64,000 nucleotides of DNA from an uncultured delta proteobacterium. Lineage in GTDB: Bacteria; Myxococcota; Myxococcia; Myxococcales; 40CM-4-68-19. Below are positions 32,075-41,314 of this stretch, one piece after another. Position 1 is the first letter of the stretch. Each line of letters begins with the position of its first letter. The translations under genes were made by a program, and so were the position numbers. Below the pieces are notes generated by a model. That model saw only the letters and a list, made by a program, of their open reading frames with translations. It made no database searches and was not told the DNA's origin. The DNA is taken from contig CAIWCD010000046.1 in NCBI GenBank assembly GCA_903911145.1, positions 62,001 through 126,000 on the forward strand, in the 5' to 3' direction.

Positions 32075-33609
32075 GCTTCAGTGCGCGCGGCGGGAGCCTG
32101 CGCAGACATCGTCGGCTTTCGCTGCGCCCACGGCCTCGCCTGCTCGAGCTGCCCTGCGAGTCGCAAGAGTCCCGACTCATCAAATGGCCGACCGATGAAC
32201 TGCACGCCGATGGGGAGCTGCGCGCTGTTCCAGAAGAGCGGCACCGACATCGCGGGCAGGCCGAAGAGATTGGCGACGGCAGTGAAACCGGCGAACTCGA
32301 ACGCTGTGTCGGCGATGCGATCGAGCACCGCGTTCATCGCGAAGTCGAGAGGGAAGCGGCGCAGCGCGTGCATCGCAACCCGCTCGGCTGGCTTCTGCGC
32401 GAGCGCGCCGAGGAGCAGCGGGGGCGCGCCCAGCACGGGCGTGAGCACCGCATCGTAGCTCGCGGCCCAGCGTGCGTAGGACCTGTGCGCGGTGTGGATC
32501 GTCTGCAGCGCCAGCTCGAGATCGAGCGCGCTCTTGCGCTCACCAATCTGTCCGAGCATCCACGTGCCGAGCTCGAACTGGTCCGCCGTCGGCTTGCGGC
32601 CCATCATCTCGGCAACCGTCCGAATCTCGCAGGCCGTCGAGGCCGCGACGACGGTGAGATAGGCGCGGGTCAACGTCTTCGCATCGATCGGCGGATGGCC
32701 CTCCTCGACCTCGTGGCCGAGCGAAGCGCAGAGCGCGGCGGCATCGCGCACGGCCGTGACGCAATCCGCGTGCACCTGCGCGCCGAGCAGCGAGCGCGCA
32801 GTGAAGGCCAGGCGCAGCTTTCCGGGCGCGCGCGAAACCTCCTCGAGAAATGGACGTTCCGGCGGCGGAGCAGAGTAGGGCGCGCCGGCGTCGGGGCCGT
32901 GCGTTGCGTCGAGCGCCGCTGCGCTGTCGCGAACCGAGCGGGTCAGCACGTGCTCGACGGCGATGCCGTTCCAACCCTCGCCGACGTCTGGCCCAAGCGG
33001 ATTGCGTCCGCGAGATGGTTTGAGTGCAAACAATCCGCAGCACGAACCGGGAATGCGCAGCGACCCGCCGCCGTCTCCTCCGTGTGCCATCGGGACGTAT
33101 CGCGCCGCCACCGACGCAGCGGAGCCGCCACTGGAGCCACCCGGCGTGCGCGCGCGATCCCAGGGGTTCCTGCAGGGCCCCCACAACTCCGGCTCTGTGA
33201 CAGGCAGGAGGCCCAGCTCAGGCGTGTTCGTTTTTCCCGCGATGACGAGTCCCGCCGCCTCGTAGCGGCGCACCAGCTCGCTGTCGTGATCGAGGGGCGT
33301 CTTTGCGAGAAAGCGTGAGCCGCACGAGGTCGGCACGCCGCTCATCGTCTGCAGCAGATCCTTGAGCAGAAACGGGACGCCGCGAAACGCCTGCGTGCGC
33401 TCGCCCGCTCCTGGCGCGGCCGCGAGCATCTTTGCGCGGGCTCGGGCACGATCGAAAAGCTTCACCACCACGGCGTTGAGTTCGCCATCGCGGGCCTCGA
33501 CCCGCGCGATCGTCGCCTCGAGCAGTTCCAGCGGAGAGACGGCTCGCTCGCGGACCAACTGCGCCAACCCGAGCGCGTCGTGACTGTCCAACAGACTCTC
33601 AATCGACAT
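32071..33609 (-). CDS. amidase (amidase signature family)
   Basis: A 512-residue amidase with the Ser-cisSer-Lys triad: the Lys in FLLKDLLQ and the signature [36 protein letters not shown]. The overall pattern fits AS-family amidases that hydrolyse small amides. I start it at [14 protein letters not shown] because AAGAGGAA lies six bases before that ATG. An in-frame ATG at 33744 would add 45 residues that look like a signal peptide, so a secreted form cannot be excluded. The gene contains one copy of the dispersed palindromic element. It is coupled to the aminopeptidase. Confidence 0.9.
   Translation of the reverse strand: MSIESLLDSHDALGLAQLVRERAVSPLELLEATIARVEARDGELNAVVVKLFDRARARAKMLAAAPGAGERTQAFRGVPFLLKDLLQTMSGVPTSCGSRFLAKTPLDHDSELVRRYEAAGLVIAGKTNTPELGLLPVTEPELWGPCRNPWDRARTPGGSSGGSAASVAARYVPMAHGGDGGGSLRIPGSCCGLFALKPSRGRNPLGPDVGEGWNGIAVEHVLTRSVRDSAAALDATHGPDAGAPYSAPPPERPFLEEVSRAPGKLRLAFTARSLLGAQVHADCVTAVRDAAALCASLGHEVEEGHPPIDAKTLTRAYLTVVAASTACEIRTVAEMMGRKPTADQFELGTWMLGQIGERKSALDLELALQTIHTAHRSYARWAASYDAVLTPVLGAPPLLLGALAQKPAERVAMHALRRFPLDFAMNAVLDRIADTAFEFAGFTAVANLFGLPAMSVPLFWNSAQLPIGVQFIGRPFDESGLLRLAGQLEQARPWAQRKPTMSAQAPAARTEA
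33018..33031 (+). repeat. dispersed palindromic element inside the amidase gene
   Basis: GTTTGAGTGCAAAC, a perfect GTTTG-N4-CAAAC palindrome preceded by CGCGAGATG. It is identical to copy 1 of the prs array, 22.5 kb away. It is read on the amidase strand in a different phase from the parC/parE copies. Confidence 0.85.
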
Positions 33610-33749
33610 GACGTTCCTCTTCCCGTGTCGGTGCGCGCAGCGCGGGTCGTTTGCGCGCGAGGGCAGTGCGCTTGCGAATATCACGCTCGCGATCGTCGTC
33701 GCGCAGAGAGCAGCGCGCGCTCGCGTCCTGTGCGAGAACTTCACGCGCC

Positions 33750-35390
33750 ATGACCCATCCGCTCGCAGGACAGCCGGCTCCGGCCTCGTCGCTGGTCGAT
33801 ATCTCGAAACTTCTCTCGCGCTATTTCGACGCGGTTCCTGACCCTCGCGTCCAGAGCGAGCGCGTCGCCTTCGGCACGTCGGGCCATCGCGGTTCGTCGC
33901 TGCGCGTGAGTTTCAACGAGTCGCACATCCTCGCGATCGTGCAGGCGGTCTGCGAATACCGCGCGGCGCACAAGATCGATGGGCCGCTCTTCATCGGCAA
34001 GGACACGCACGCGCTCAGCGGGCCGGCGCAGGAGACCGCGCTCGAGGTGCTCGCGGGAAACGGCGCCTCTGTGTTCCACGCGGGCAGCGGCGGCTTCACG
34101 CCGACGCCGGTCATCTCGCACGCGATCCTCGGTTGGAACCGGGGACGAGAAAGCGGCTTCGCGGATGGTCTGGTGATCACGCCGTCGCACAATCCACCCG
34201 AGGACGGCGGCATCAAGTACAACCCGCCCAACGGCGGCCCCGCTGATACCGACGTGACTGGATGGATCGAGAAACGGGCCAACCAGTTGCTCGAGGAGAA
34301 GTGCGCTTCGGTGAAGCGGATCCCTCTCGCGGCCGCCCTGCGCGCGCCCGGCATCCGCGAGCACGACTATATCAATCCATATGTCAATGATTTGAGCAGC
34401 GTCGTGGATATCGACGCGATTCGTGCGAGCAAACTCAAGCTGGGCGCGGCTCCGCTCGGCGGCGCGAACATCCAGTATTGGGACCCGATCGTTGCTCGAT
34501 ATGGACTTGATATCACCGTCGTCGACCGCACCGTCGACCCGACATTCCGGTTCATGCCGCTCGATCACGATGGGAAGATCCGCACCGACTGTTCGTCGCC
34601 GTACGCGATGGCGAACCTGATTGCGCTCAAGGACAAGTTCGATCTCTCGTTCGGAAACGACGGCGATTCCGATCGGCACGGCATCGTGACGAAGAGCATG
34701 GGACTGCTCAATCCGAATCATTTTCTCTCTGTCGCGATCGACCAACTCTTCCGCGCGCGCGCATGGAAGGCGGACACCGCGATTGGCAAGACGCTCGTCT
34801 CGAGTGCGCTGATCGATCGCGTCGCCAATTCACTCGGGCGTCGGCTCTACGAGGTTCCCGTCGGCTTCAAATATTTCGTGCAGGGCCTGCTTCACGGCTC
34901 ACTCGGTTTCGGCGGCGAGGAGAGCGCGGGCGCGTCGTTCCTGCGCAAGGACGGCACGGTCTGGACGACGGATAAGGACGGGATCATTCTCGACCTGCTC
35001 GCCGCGGAGATGATGGCGACGAGCGGGAAGGATCCGGGCGTTCGCGTGCAGGAGCTCTTCGCGACGCTGGGAAAGCCGGTCTACACGCGCGTCGATGCGC
35101 CGGCCACGCCCGAGGAGAAAGCGAAGCTCAAGAAGCTCTCTCCCGAGAGCGTGAAGGCCGCGCAGCTGGCGGGCGAGCCGATCACGCGCAAGCTCACGCG
35201 TGCGCCAGGCGACGGCGCGGAGATCGGTGGCCTCAAGGTCGAGACGGCGAGCGGCTGGTTCGCAGCGCGGCCGAGCGGCACCGAGGACGTCTACAAAATC
35301 TATGCGGAGAGTTTCAAAGACGAGGCGCACCTCGCGCGAATTCTCGACGAGGCGCGCGGGATCGTCAGTGCAGCGCTCGCCGGAAAGTGA
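33750..35390 (+). CDS. pgm: phosphoglucomutase, alpha-D-glucose phosphate-specific
   Basis: Interconverts glucose 1- and 6-phosphate. The 546-residue protein is of the E. coli Pgm type: GTSGHRGSS near residue 35 and the phosphoserine loop in VITPSHNPPEDGGIKYNPPNGGPAD. The metal-binding GNDGDSDRHG and the sugar-binding GFGGEESAGASFLRKDG are also present, with the phosphate-binding region RPSGTEDVYKIYAESF at the end. I start at MTHPLAGQPAP; the earlier in-frame ATG adds an Arg-rich shadow. It is divergent from the amidase with 140 bases between. Confidence 0.95.
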   Translation: MTHPLAGQPAPASSLVDISKLLSRYFDAVPDPRVQSERVAFGTSGHRGSSLRVSFNESHILAIVQAVCEYRAAHKIDGPLFIGKDTHALSGPAQETALEVLAGNGASVFHAGSGGFTPTPVISHAILGWNRGRESGFADGLVITPSHNPPEDGGIKYNPPNGGPADTDVTGWIEKRANQLLEEKCASVKRIPLAAALRAPGIREHDYINPYVNDLSSVVDIDAIRASKLKLGAAPLGGANIQYWDPIVARYGLDITVVDRTVDPTFRFMPLDHDGKIRTDCSSPYAMANLIALKDKFDLSFGNDGDSDRHGIVTKSMGLLNPNHFLSVAIDQLFRARAWKADTAIGKTLVSSALIDRVANSLGRRLYEVPVGFKYFVQGLLHGSLGFGGEESAGASFLRKDGTVWTTDKDGIILDLLAAEMMATSGKDPGVRVQELFATLGKPVYTRVDAPATPEEKAKLKKLSPESVKAAQLAGEPITRKLTRAPGDGAEIGGLKVETASGWFAARPSGTEDVYKIYAESFKDEAHLARILDEARGIVSAALAGK

Positions 35391-35396
35391 CTGCAG

Positions 35397-35819
35397 TCAC
35401 CGAGGACGATTGACGATCAGATCTCGGCACCGCGCGGCGTGCTCGGGAAAGCGCGCCGCGACTCGCATGAGCACCTCGTCCATCTCGGACGTGGAGACGA
35501 AGGGAAACACTCCCTCGTGCAGCGCGAGTGAGATCCTCCGCGAATCGTCTCCTTCGCGAAGCCACTGCTCCAACGTCCGTTGGAGGGACTCTCCGTTCTC
35601 ACTGCCGCTCCACGTCGCGACCGCGAGCAGCGCACTTGCGGCGCGCAACGACAATCGCTCCTCGCGGACCAACTGCTCGACGAGTGGCGCGATGTCTTCG
35701 CAGCCTTGAGCGCGGAACAGATCCTCAACCGCATCCGACAGCGCGGTGAGGTCGAAGTCGGGATGATCCGGATCCTGCTCGCGCTTCAAGATCGCTGCGA
35801 CGGCCGACTCGATCTCCAT
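35397..35819 (-). CDS. small helical protein downstream of glpD
   Basis: An unrecognised 140-residue protein, mostly helical with leucine-rich spacing that could be a HEAT-like fold. It begins MEIESAVAAILKREQ and contains FDLTALSDAVEDLFRAQG and REERLSLRAASALLAV. It starts 15 bases after the glpD stop and is likely cotranscribed. No motif suggests an activity. Confidence 0.55.
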   Translation of the reverse strand: MEIESAVAAILKREQDPDHPDFDLTALSDAVEDLFRAQGCEDIAPLVEQLVREERLSLRAASALLAVATWSGSENGESLQRTLEQWLREGDDSRRISLALHEGVFPFVSTSEMDEVLMRVAARFPEHAARCRDLIVNRPR

Positions 35820-35834
35820 GCCGCTCTCTCTCGA

Positions 35835-37472
35835 TCAGTGCGTTGCGGCAGGCGCCGCGTCGAGCGAGCCGTGGCGGGCGAAGTAGTCGCGCCACTTCTC
35901 GTCTGCCTTCTCGCCAAACAGAATCGCGCAGGCCTCGCGCAGGCCCGCGGCGCTCCTGAGCTCCTCGTTGCGCACGACCAGCGAGATCTTGCTGCGCCTC
36001 CGGAGGAAATCCTCGAGCGTGACGACCATCTCGCGCCGCGCCGCCTGCTCGATCTCGCAGCGTAGATACTCGGCGTTCTCGATTAGCACCTCCGCTTCGC
36101 GCGGGTCGGAGCGGATTGCCTCGAGCAGCGCGAACGCCTCGGTGCCGTAGCGGCGCCAGAGTCTCGTCGAGAGCTTCTCTGACGAGGAGGCCGCAGTCAG
36201 CGCGTCGAGATCCATCAACTGCGCGCGGTGGAACCACTCCTCGCGCGTCTGCTCGGACGGCTCGCCATACCAGCGCCGCTTCGGCCACGGCAGCGCGATG
36301 CCGAGCTCTCCGATGATCTTCGAGATCTCCTCGCCCACGTTGAGGCAGTCGGTGAGCTTGCCGCCGAAGATCGTCAGATGCTTCGTCGCCGCGTCGACCT
36401 CGACGACATGCTTGCGCGACAGCTGCATCCAGTCCTTGCCGCCCGCGGCCTGCGCGCCAACCGCGAGGGGCCGCACGCCGCAGCGCTCGGCGATGATGTC
36501 CTTCTCGGTGAGCGGCTCCTCGAGCTTGAGCCGCTTGTTGATGTTCTCGAGGACGAAGCGGCGATCCTCGGGCGTGACGACCACCTCAGGCGAATCGACC
36601 TTCGTGTCGGTCGTGCCGATGCAGGTGCGCGGCCCCATCGGGATGACGAAGAAGAGGCGGCCATCGTCGGCGAAGAACGTCAGCACGCGCCGGTGAGGGG
36701 TCAGCTTGCGCACGAGAATGTGGATGCCTTTCGAGAGCGCGTGCTTGTGCGAAGTCGTCACGCCAGAGCGCCGGTTCTGCTCGTCCGCGTAGGGGCCGCA
36801 CGCATTGATGAGCGTGCGCGTGCGGATCTCGAACGTCTTGCCGCTCTCTTTGTCGCGCGCCTGCACGCGCCACTCATCGCCGACGCGCTTCGCCGAGAGC
36901 GACTCGACATAGTTCGCGCCCGCGCAGCCGTGGTCGAGAGCGGCCCGAATGAAGAGCCAGACAAAGCGCGCGTCGTTGTCGTGCAGATAGGCGTCGGAAT
37001 ATTCGAAGCCGCCGTCGCAGAGGGACGTGTTGACGATCGGCTCGTCGCGATTCATCTCGTTCGTGCTCATCAGGCGCGGCCGCTTGGTGAAGCCGTTGCC
37101 CATGAACCAGTAGAGCCAGCTTCCCGCGAGCAGCTTCCAGAGCCCGTGGCGGAAACCCTTCTCGTGCGCCATGAAGAAACGGATCTCCTGCACCGTGCTG
37201 GGATAGGCGCGGATCAGGCGATTGCGCACCATGCAGAGCTTGCGCACGAGCTTGAACTCGAACGACTCGAGATACTTGATGCCGCCCCACGCGAGGTTGC
37301 TCGACTGCTCGCTGGTGACGCCGGCGAAGTCGCCGCGATCGATCAGCGCCACGCGCAGCCCGCGTGCGCTCAGCGCGGCCGCGGAGACGGCGCCATTGAT
37401 GCCGCCGCCAATCACCAGCGTGTCGAAGAGCTGCTCACCCAATCGCCGAATGTTGTTTGCCCGCAGACCCAT
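35835..37472 (-). CDS. glpD: glycerol-3-phosphate dehydrogenase (FAD-dependent)
   Basis: Oxidises glycerol 3-phosphate to dihydroxyacetone phosphate at the inner membrane, passing electrons to quinone. The 545-residue protein has the Rossmann motif FDTLVIGGGINGAVSAAALSARG at residues 16-38, the GlpD signature SSNLAWGGIKYLE, and GTTDTKVDSPE and FGGKLTDCLNVGEE near the C-terminal domain. Length fits the family. No glpK or glpF is adjacent. The first codons and upstream region are duplicated 690 bases away. Confidence 0.95.
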   Translation of the reverse strand: MGLRANNIRRLGEQLFDTLVIGGGINGAVSAAALSARGLRVALIDRGDFAGVTSEQSSNLAWGGIKYLESFEFKLVRKLCMVRNRLIRAYPSTVQEIRFFMAHEKGFRHGLWKLLAGSWLYWFMGNGFTKRPRLMSTNEMNRDEPIVNTSLCDGGFEYSDAYLHDNDARFVWLFIRAALDHGCAGANYVESLSAKRVGDEWRVQARDKESGKTFEIRTRTLINACGPYADEQNRRSGVTTSHKHALSKGIHILVRKLTPHRRVLTFFADDGRLFFVIPMGPRTCIGTTDTKVDSPEVVVTPEDRRFVLENINKRLKLEEPLTEKDIIAERCGVRPLAVGAQAAGGKDWMQLSRKHVVEVDAATKHLTIFGGKLTDCLNVGEEISKIIGELGIALPWPKRRWYGEPSEQTREEWFHRAQLMDLDALTAASSSEKLSTRLWRRYGTEAFALLEAIRSDPREAEVLIENAEYLRCEIEQAARREMVVTLEDFLRRRSKISLVVRNEELRSAAGLREACAILFGEKADEKWRDYFARHGSLDAAPAATH

Positions 37473-37576
37473 GGAATGAACTTACCTCCATGTTCCCGCG
37501 CAGAGACATCGGGATCGGTTCGCGCCTCGCGCGTCGTCATCCAATCGCGCGCGAGGCGCTGCCGGATCCTTGCTGA
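37412..37576. repeat. duplicated glpD/hydrolase junction, copy 1
   Basis: An imperfect direct repeat of 38098-38256. It covers the glpD start (first about 20 codons), the intergenic region and the first 28 codons of a degraded hydrolase start. A 23-base core (37448-37470) is identical in both copies, and the next 58 bases are about 80 percent identical by hand count. In this copy the glpD start is intact and the hydrolase start is dead. Confidence 0.85.
37490..37576 (+). pseudogene. relic 5' end of the DUF457-like membrane gene
   Basis: ATG at 37490 opens MFPRRDIGIGSRLARR and stops at TGA 37574-37576. It aligns with the start of the intact gene at 38178 (MFLLGHIGIGSRLGRP), sharing IGIGSRL and a later RE..P. 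It is the abandoned copy left by the junction duplication. Confidence 0.75.
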
Positions 37577-37589
37577 CCAGAACGCGGAT

Positions 37590-38006
37590 CTACTCCACGC
37601 CCTTCTGCTTCAGCCATTCGATGGCGTCTTTCGCACTCGTCGCCTCGACGAGTTCAATCCCCGCGGGGCCGACCTTGGCGCTGTAGTTCTTGATGGTCAT
37701 GTTGGTCGCGGCGCTCTGCGAACTGATGGTGATGAAGTACTTGATGCCGATCTCGGCAAACTTCTTGAACACGTCGGTGCCGATGAACGACTGGATCTCA
37801 GGCGGGAAGTTCCCCTTCGCCGTACTTGAGTCGACGATCCAGGCCTTGCCGCCTCTCGCCCGTGCCTCACTCACGCCCTTCACCATGACGGTTTCTTTGA
37901 ATGCATCGAGCGTGACGAAATAGCTCTGCCAGGTGTCGACCACGGCCGACACACTGGGTTCCCAGCAGCACGTCAACTTCCCCGGAATCGTATGATACGG
38001 ATCCAT
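37590..38006 (-). CDS. small protein of unknown function between duplicated junctions (STAS-like?)
   Basis: A 138-residue protein, the only gene in the segment bracketed by the two junction copies. I start at MDPYHTIPG because a strong AGGAGG ribosome binding site lies eight bases upstream; the open frame extends further but is not gene-like. It shows WQSYFVTLDAFKETVM, then GGKAWIVDSSTAKGNFPPEIQSF, then GIKYFITISSQS, and ends DAIEWLKQKGVE. The alternating strand/helix order resembles STAS or SpoIIAA-like domains; this is a weak structural guess. The bracketing suggests it arrived by insertion. Confidence 0.6.
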   Translation of the reverse strand: MDPYHTIPGKLTCCWEPSVSAVVDTWQSYFVTLDAFKETVMVKGVSEARARGGKAWIVDSSTAKGNFPPEIQSFIGTDVFKKFAEIGIKYFITISSQSAATNMTIKNYSAKVGPAGIELVEATSAKDAIEWLKQKGVE

Positions 38007-38097
38007 CTGTCCCCTCCTGGTTGGCGAATGAATGCGATGGCCATTTTGAATCGGCCGCGCGACAGATCTGCTGAGTGAAATTGCCGAGGCAGAGAAG

Positions 38098-38256
38098 ACA
38101 GCCTGCGTGTCGAACAGCTGCTGACTCAATTGAGCGAATGTTGTTTGCCCGCAGACCCGTGAGATGAACTCCCCTCCATGTTCCTGCTTGGACACATCGG
38201 GATCGGTTCCCGCCTCGGCCGCCCTCTCGTCTCGCGCGAGGTGATGCCGTGGCTTC
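38098..38256. repeat. duplicated glpD/hydrolase junction, copy 2
   Basis: Partner of 37412-37576. Here the hydrolase start (38178) is intact, while the glpD start codon has become ACG and its frame is broken by a one-base indel. Identical core at 38136-38158. Confidence 0.85.
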
Positions 38257-38774
38257 TTCTCGGCTGCGTGCTGCCCGACGTCATCGACAAGCCGCTCTAT
38301 TACGGTCTCTCGTTGGCGACGGGAAAGCACGCGCAGGAGCTCGGGCTCATCTCCAGTACGCGGACGTTCGGGCACACGTTTTTCTTGGCGACGCTCTGCT
38401 GGTTTCTCGCTGACCGCAGATTCACGCGTGCGCCCGGCCTTGCTGGGCGCGGGTTTGCGCTCTTCGTTGGACTGCTGACGCACTTTCTCCTCGACCTCGG
38501 CGGTGAGGTCTGGGGGCCGATCGCCGACTTAATCACCGGCACTCCTCCGCTGCCGCGCATCGGACCGAGCACGCTCGAGGGAATGCTCTTTCCTCTGCTT
38601 GGCCCGCATTTTCCCATCGCGCCATTTCATTCATTCGGCGAGCACGCAGCCTCGTTGACGAGCAGTTATGTCCTCTTTGGCGAACTGCTCGGCGGCGCGC
38701 TGCTCCTGCTCGACTGGCGCGCGTATCGCAAAGCGCGCGGACGCGTGGTATCGGCGGACAATGCCCAACGATGA
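38178..38774 (+). CDS. DUF457/YdjM-like membrane protein (putative metal-dependent hydrolase)
   Basis: A 198-residue integral membrane protein with about five hydrophobic helices. It has the pattern MFLLGHIGIG at the N-terminus, LLLGCVLPDVIDKP, RTFGHTFFLA and GLLTHFLLDLGGE. Conserved His and Asp at these positions are typical of the LexA-regulated/YdjM DUF457 family of predicted membrane-bound metal-dependent hydrolases. Activity is unproven in the family. Its end overlaps the tag start by 14 bases. Confidence 0.75.
   Translation: MFLLGHIGIGSRLGRPLVSREVMPWLLLGCVLPDVIDKPLYYGLSLATGKHAQELGLISSTRTFGHTFFLATLCWFLADRRFTRAPGLAGRGFALFVGLLTHFLLDLGGEVWGPIADLITGTPPLPRIGPSTLEGMLFPLLGPHFPIAPFHSFGEHAASLTSSYVLFGELLGGALLLLDWRAYRKARGRVVSADNAQR
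38435..38449 (+). repeat. copy of the 15-mer CGGCCTTGCTGGGCG in the DUF457-like gene
   Basis: Exact copy, encoding GLAG in the membrane-protein gene, a reading frame unlike the other coding copies. Confidence 0.45.
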
Positions 38775-39327
38775 ATCGCGCTGCCCGTGGCCGAGCGACG
38801 ACGCGCAGATGGTCGCCTATCACGACGAAGAGTGGGGGCGCCCCGAGCGGGACTCGCGCGCGCTCTTCGCGAAGTTGATCCTCGATGGATTCCAGGCCGG
38901 GTTGTCGTGGCGCACGATCCTGCATAAGCGCGCAGCCTTCGAACGGGCCTTCGCGCAGTTTAATCCCGAGAAGATCGCGCGGTTTAATGAGCGGGATATC
39001 AAGCGGCTATTGGCCGATGCGGGAATTGTCCGGCACCGAGGCAAGATCGAAGCGACCATTTCGAACGCGCGCGCATATCTGGAGATTGAAGCGAAGGAAG
39101 GCTTCGCACCGCTGCTCTGGAGCTTCGTGAATGACGCGCCGATCGTGAACCAACCAAAGCGCCCGCGCGATATCCCGACCGAGACGAAGGAGAGCCGTGC
39201 GATGTCGAAGATGCTGCGCGCGCGCGACTTCCGCTTCGTCGGTCCGACGATCTGTTATGCCTTCATGCAGGCGACGGGAATGGTCGATGACCATCTCGTC
39301 GGCTGCTTCCGCAAGGCAGGGGATTGA
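38761..39327 (+). CDS. tag: DNA-3-methyladenine glycosylase I
   Basis: Base-excision repair enzyme removing 3-methyladenine. The 188-residue protein is a full-length Tag: RCPWPSDDAQMVAYHDEEWGRP at the start, FQAGLSWRTILHKR, the GIVRHRGKIEATISNARAY block, and the C-terminal zinc ligands in DDHLVGCFRKAG with the N-terminal Cys. I start at MPNDESRCPW, overlapping the preceding gene by 14 bases, which implies coupling. The earlier in-frame ATG is unlikely. Confidence 0.95.
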   Translation: MPNDESRCPWPSDDAQMVAYHDEEWGRPERDSRALFAKLILDGFQAGLSWRTILHKRAAFERAFAQFNPEKIARFNERDIKRLLADAGIVRHRGKIEATISNARAYLEIEAKEGFAPLLWSFVNDAPIVNQPKRPRDIPTETKESRAMSKMLRARDFRFVGPTICYAFMQATGMVDDHLVGCFRKAGD

Positions 39328-41151
39328 TTACCAGCCGCAGCGCGCGCCCTTGTTCTGCTCCTTCAGCCACGTCTGCAGCGGCGCGAAGTAATCGAGGATC
39401 GCCGTCGCATCCATCTCGCGCGAGCCGGTCATCGTCGCGAGCGCCTCCTGCCAGGGCTTGCTGGCGCCGAGGGCGAGCATCGCCTTGAGTTGATCGCCCG
39501 CCGCCTTGCTGCCGTAGACCGAGCATTCATGCAGCGGCCCCTTGAATCCCGAGGCCTGGCACATCGAGCGGTGGAATTGATATTGAAGGATGCGTGCGAG
39601 GAAGTATCGCGCATAGGGAACATTCGCCGGCACGTGATACTTCGCGCCCGGATCGAAATCCTCCTCGGAGCGCGATACCGGCGCTGATACTCCCTGATAC
39701 TTCTGCCGCAGCTCCCACCATGCCTGGTTGTAATGAGCCGGCGATACCTTTCCGCTGAAGACCTCCCAACGCCACTTATCGATTAACAGGCCGAAGGGAA
39801 GAAATGAGACGCGCGTTAATGCGTCTCTTAATTGGACCTCAATCAACCCTTTCTCGTCGGTCGGAACCTTGTCGAGCAGACCCAGCTTCTGCAGATATCC
39901 GGGAGTCATCGAGAGCACGAGAGAATCGCCGATCGCCTCGTGGAAGCCGTCGTTCGCGCCGCCGTGATAGAGCCATGGCAGCTTGTAATAGGAGTGCTCA
40001 TAGTAGTTATGGCCAAGCTCGTGGTGGATCGTCTCGAGATCCTCCTGGTTGGCCTTGATGCACATCTTCACGCGCAGATCGTTTTGAATGAGCACGTTCC
40101 ACGCTGAGGCGTGGCAGACCACATCGCGGCCGGCGGGCTTCACGAACTGCGAGCGCTGCCAGAACGTCTCCGGCAATGGATCGAGCCCCATCGACGTATA
40201 GAAAGATTCGCCCGTCTTCACGATCCGCTTCGCGTCCCACTTCTGCGTTTCCATTGCCTTGGTGATATCGAGGCTTGAGCCCCCGGGATATGGCTCCACG
40301 AGCGGCCAGATATTCGTCCACTCCTGCGCCCACATATTGCCGAGCAGGTTGGCAGGAATGGGTTTCCCGTCGGGGACGAGCTCCTTGCCATAGGTCTTCT
40401 GCAAGCGGCCACGCACATAGCAATGCAGGTCGTCATAGAGCGGCTTGACCTGCGCCCAGAGCCGGTCGAGCTCCTTCTCGAAATCATCGGCGGGCATATC
40501 GTAGCGGGCGCGCCAGAACGCTCCCTCGTCCGCAAAGCCGATCCCGCGCGCGGCCTTGTTCTGCAGCTCGACGAAGCGCGCATAGAGCGGCTTCATCTCT
40601 CGCGAGATGCTGTGCCAGCCGACCCACGCATCGCGCAGCTCGGACGGGTCGTGGCTGCGCGCGAGCACCTCTTCGAGTTCCTGCAGATCGCGGCAGCGGG
40701 CCTTGCCGTCGGGGCCGCACCACTTGCCCTTGCCGTAGAGACCTTCGAGCTTCGCGGCGAGCTGCGTCTCCTCTTCGCGCTCCTTCGCATCGGCAGGGCC
40801 GACGTCGTTGAGCTTGATGAGCAGCAACTGGCGCGCAGTGTCCGCGTCGAGGCCCGCGAGTCCGTCGAAGCGGGTCGCGTCATGCACCGCGCGCGTCTGG
40901 GCGGCGAGGAGATCGTCGTCGGCCGAGGCCGCGTTCAGCTCGGTGTCGTCGGTGATGTTTGTCGACTTGATCCACTGTGCGACGTTGTCCCGCGTCGAGA
41001 GCCGCTGCAGCTCATCCGCAGTGCGTGCGACGAACTGCTTCGCCTCGTCGGCCGTGGGCGCGCCCGTGAGCGCTGCGGCGTGCGGCGTGGGCTGCGCGGT
41101 GGCACAGGCGGCGAGAAGCGCGAGAGGGCAGGCGAGATGCGCGGCTTTCAT
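39328..41151 (-). CDS. M2-family peptidyl-dipeptidase (ACE-like) lipoprotein
   Basis: A 607-residue bacterial homologue of angiotensin-converting enzyme, removing C-terminal dipeptides from oligopeptides. The start at 41151 gives a lipoprotein signal with LAAC, so it should be lipid-anchored in the envelope. Zinc motif HHELGHNYYEHSYYKLP and the third ligand in FHEAIGDSLVLSM are intact. YQGVSAPVSRSEEDFDPGAKYHVP and YARYFLARILQYQFHRSMC match the ACE chloride- and substrate-binding end. The gene ends at the base after the tag stop, so the two converge with no gap. Confidence 0.93.
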   Translation of the reverse strand: MKAAHLACPLALLAACATAQPTPHAAALTGAPTADEAKQFVARTADELQRLSTRDNVAQWIKSTNITDDTELNAASADDDLLAAQTRAVHDATRFDGLAGLDADTARQLLLIKLNDVGPADAKEREEETQLAAKLEGLYGKGKWCGPDGKARCRDLQELEEVLARSHDPSELRDAWVGWHSISREMKPLYARFVELQNKAARGIGFADEGAFWRARYDMPADDFEKELDRLWAQVKPLYDDLHCYVRGRLQKTYGKELVPDGKPIPANLLGNMWAQEWTNIWPLVEPYPGGSSLDITKAMETQKWDAKRIVKTGESFYTSMGLDPLPETFWQRSQFVKPAGRDVVCHASAWNVLIQNDLRVKMCIKANQEDLETIHHELGHNYYEHSYYKLPWLYHGGANDGFHEAIGDSLVLSMTPGYLQKLGLLDKVPTDEKGLIEVQLRDALTRVSFLPFGLLIDKWRWEVFSGKVSPAHYNQAWWELRQKYQGVSAPVSRSEEDFDPGAKYHVPANVPYARYFLARILQYQFHRSMCQASGFKGPLHECSVYGSKAAGDQLKAMLALGASKPWQEALATMTGSREMDATAILDYFAPLQTWLKEQNKGARCGW

Positions 41152-41314
41152 AGGCGGGCTCCGGGGCGAAGGCGTGCCGACTATCGCGAATGGCCGCGGC
41201 ATGGAAGGGAGGGATCGCGGACGGCGTCGCATCGGTCAATCCTCGGTCGCGCGTGAGAGCGATCGCCGTGCTAGATGGCGCCCTCCTGAAGGGTCCACCA
41301 AGAAGGAACGACGC

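Noticed and set aside
33610-33744. N-terminal signal peptide of the amidase from an upstream ATG
   Set aside because: The internal ATG has a much better ribosome binding site, and amidases of this type start there. Not fully excluded.
35570-35590. Inverted repeat CTCCAACG/CGTTGGAG
   Set aside because: It lies inside the coding sequence of the small glpD partner, and eight base pairs alone are not remarkable here.
38007-38483. Upstream extension of the small gene at 37590-38006
   Set aside because: The frame runs through the duplicated junction and the start of the DUF457-like gene. The ATG at 38006 has a strong AGGAGG and the protein ahead of it is low complexity.
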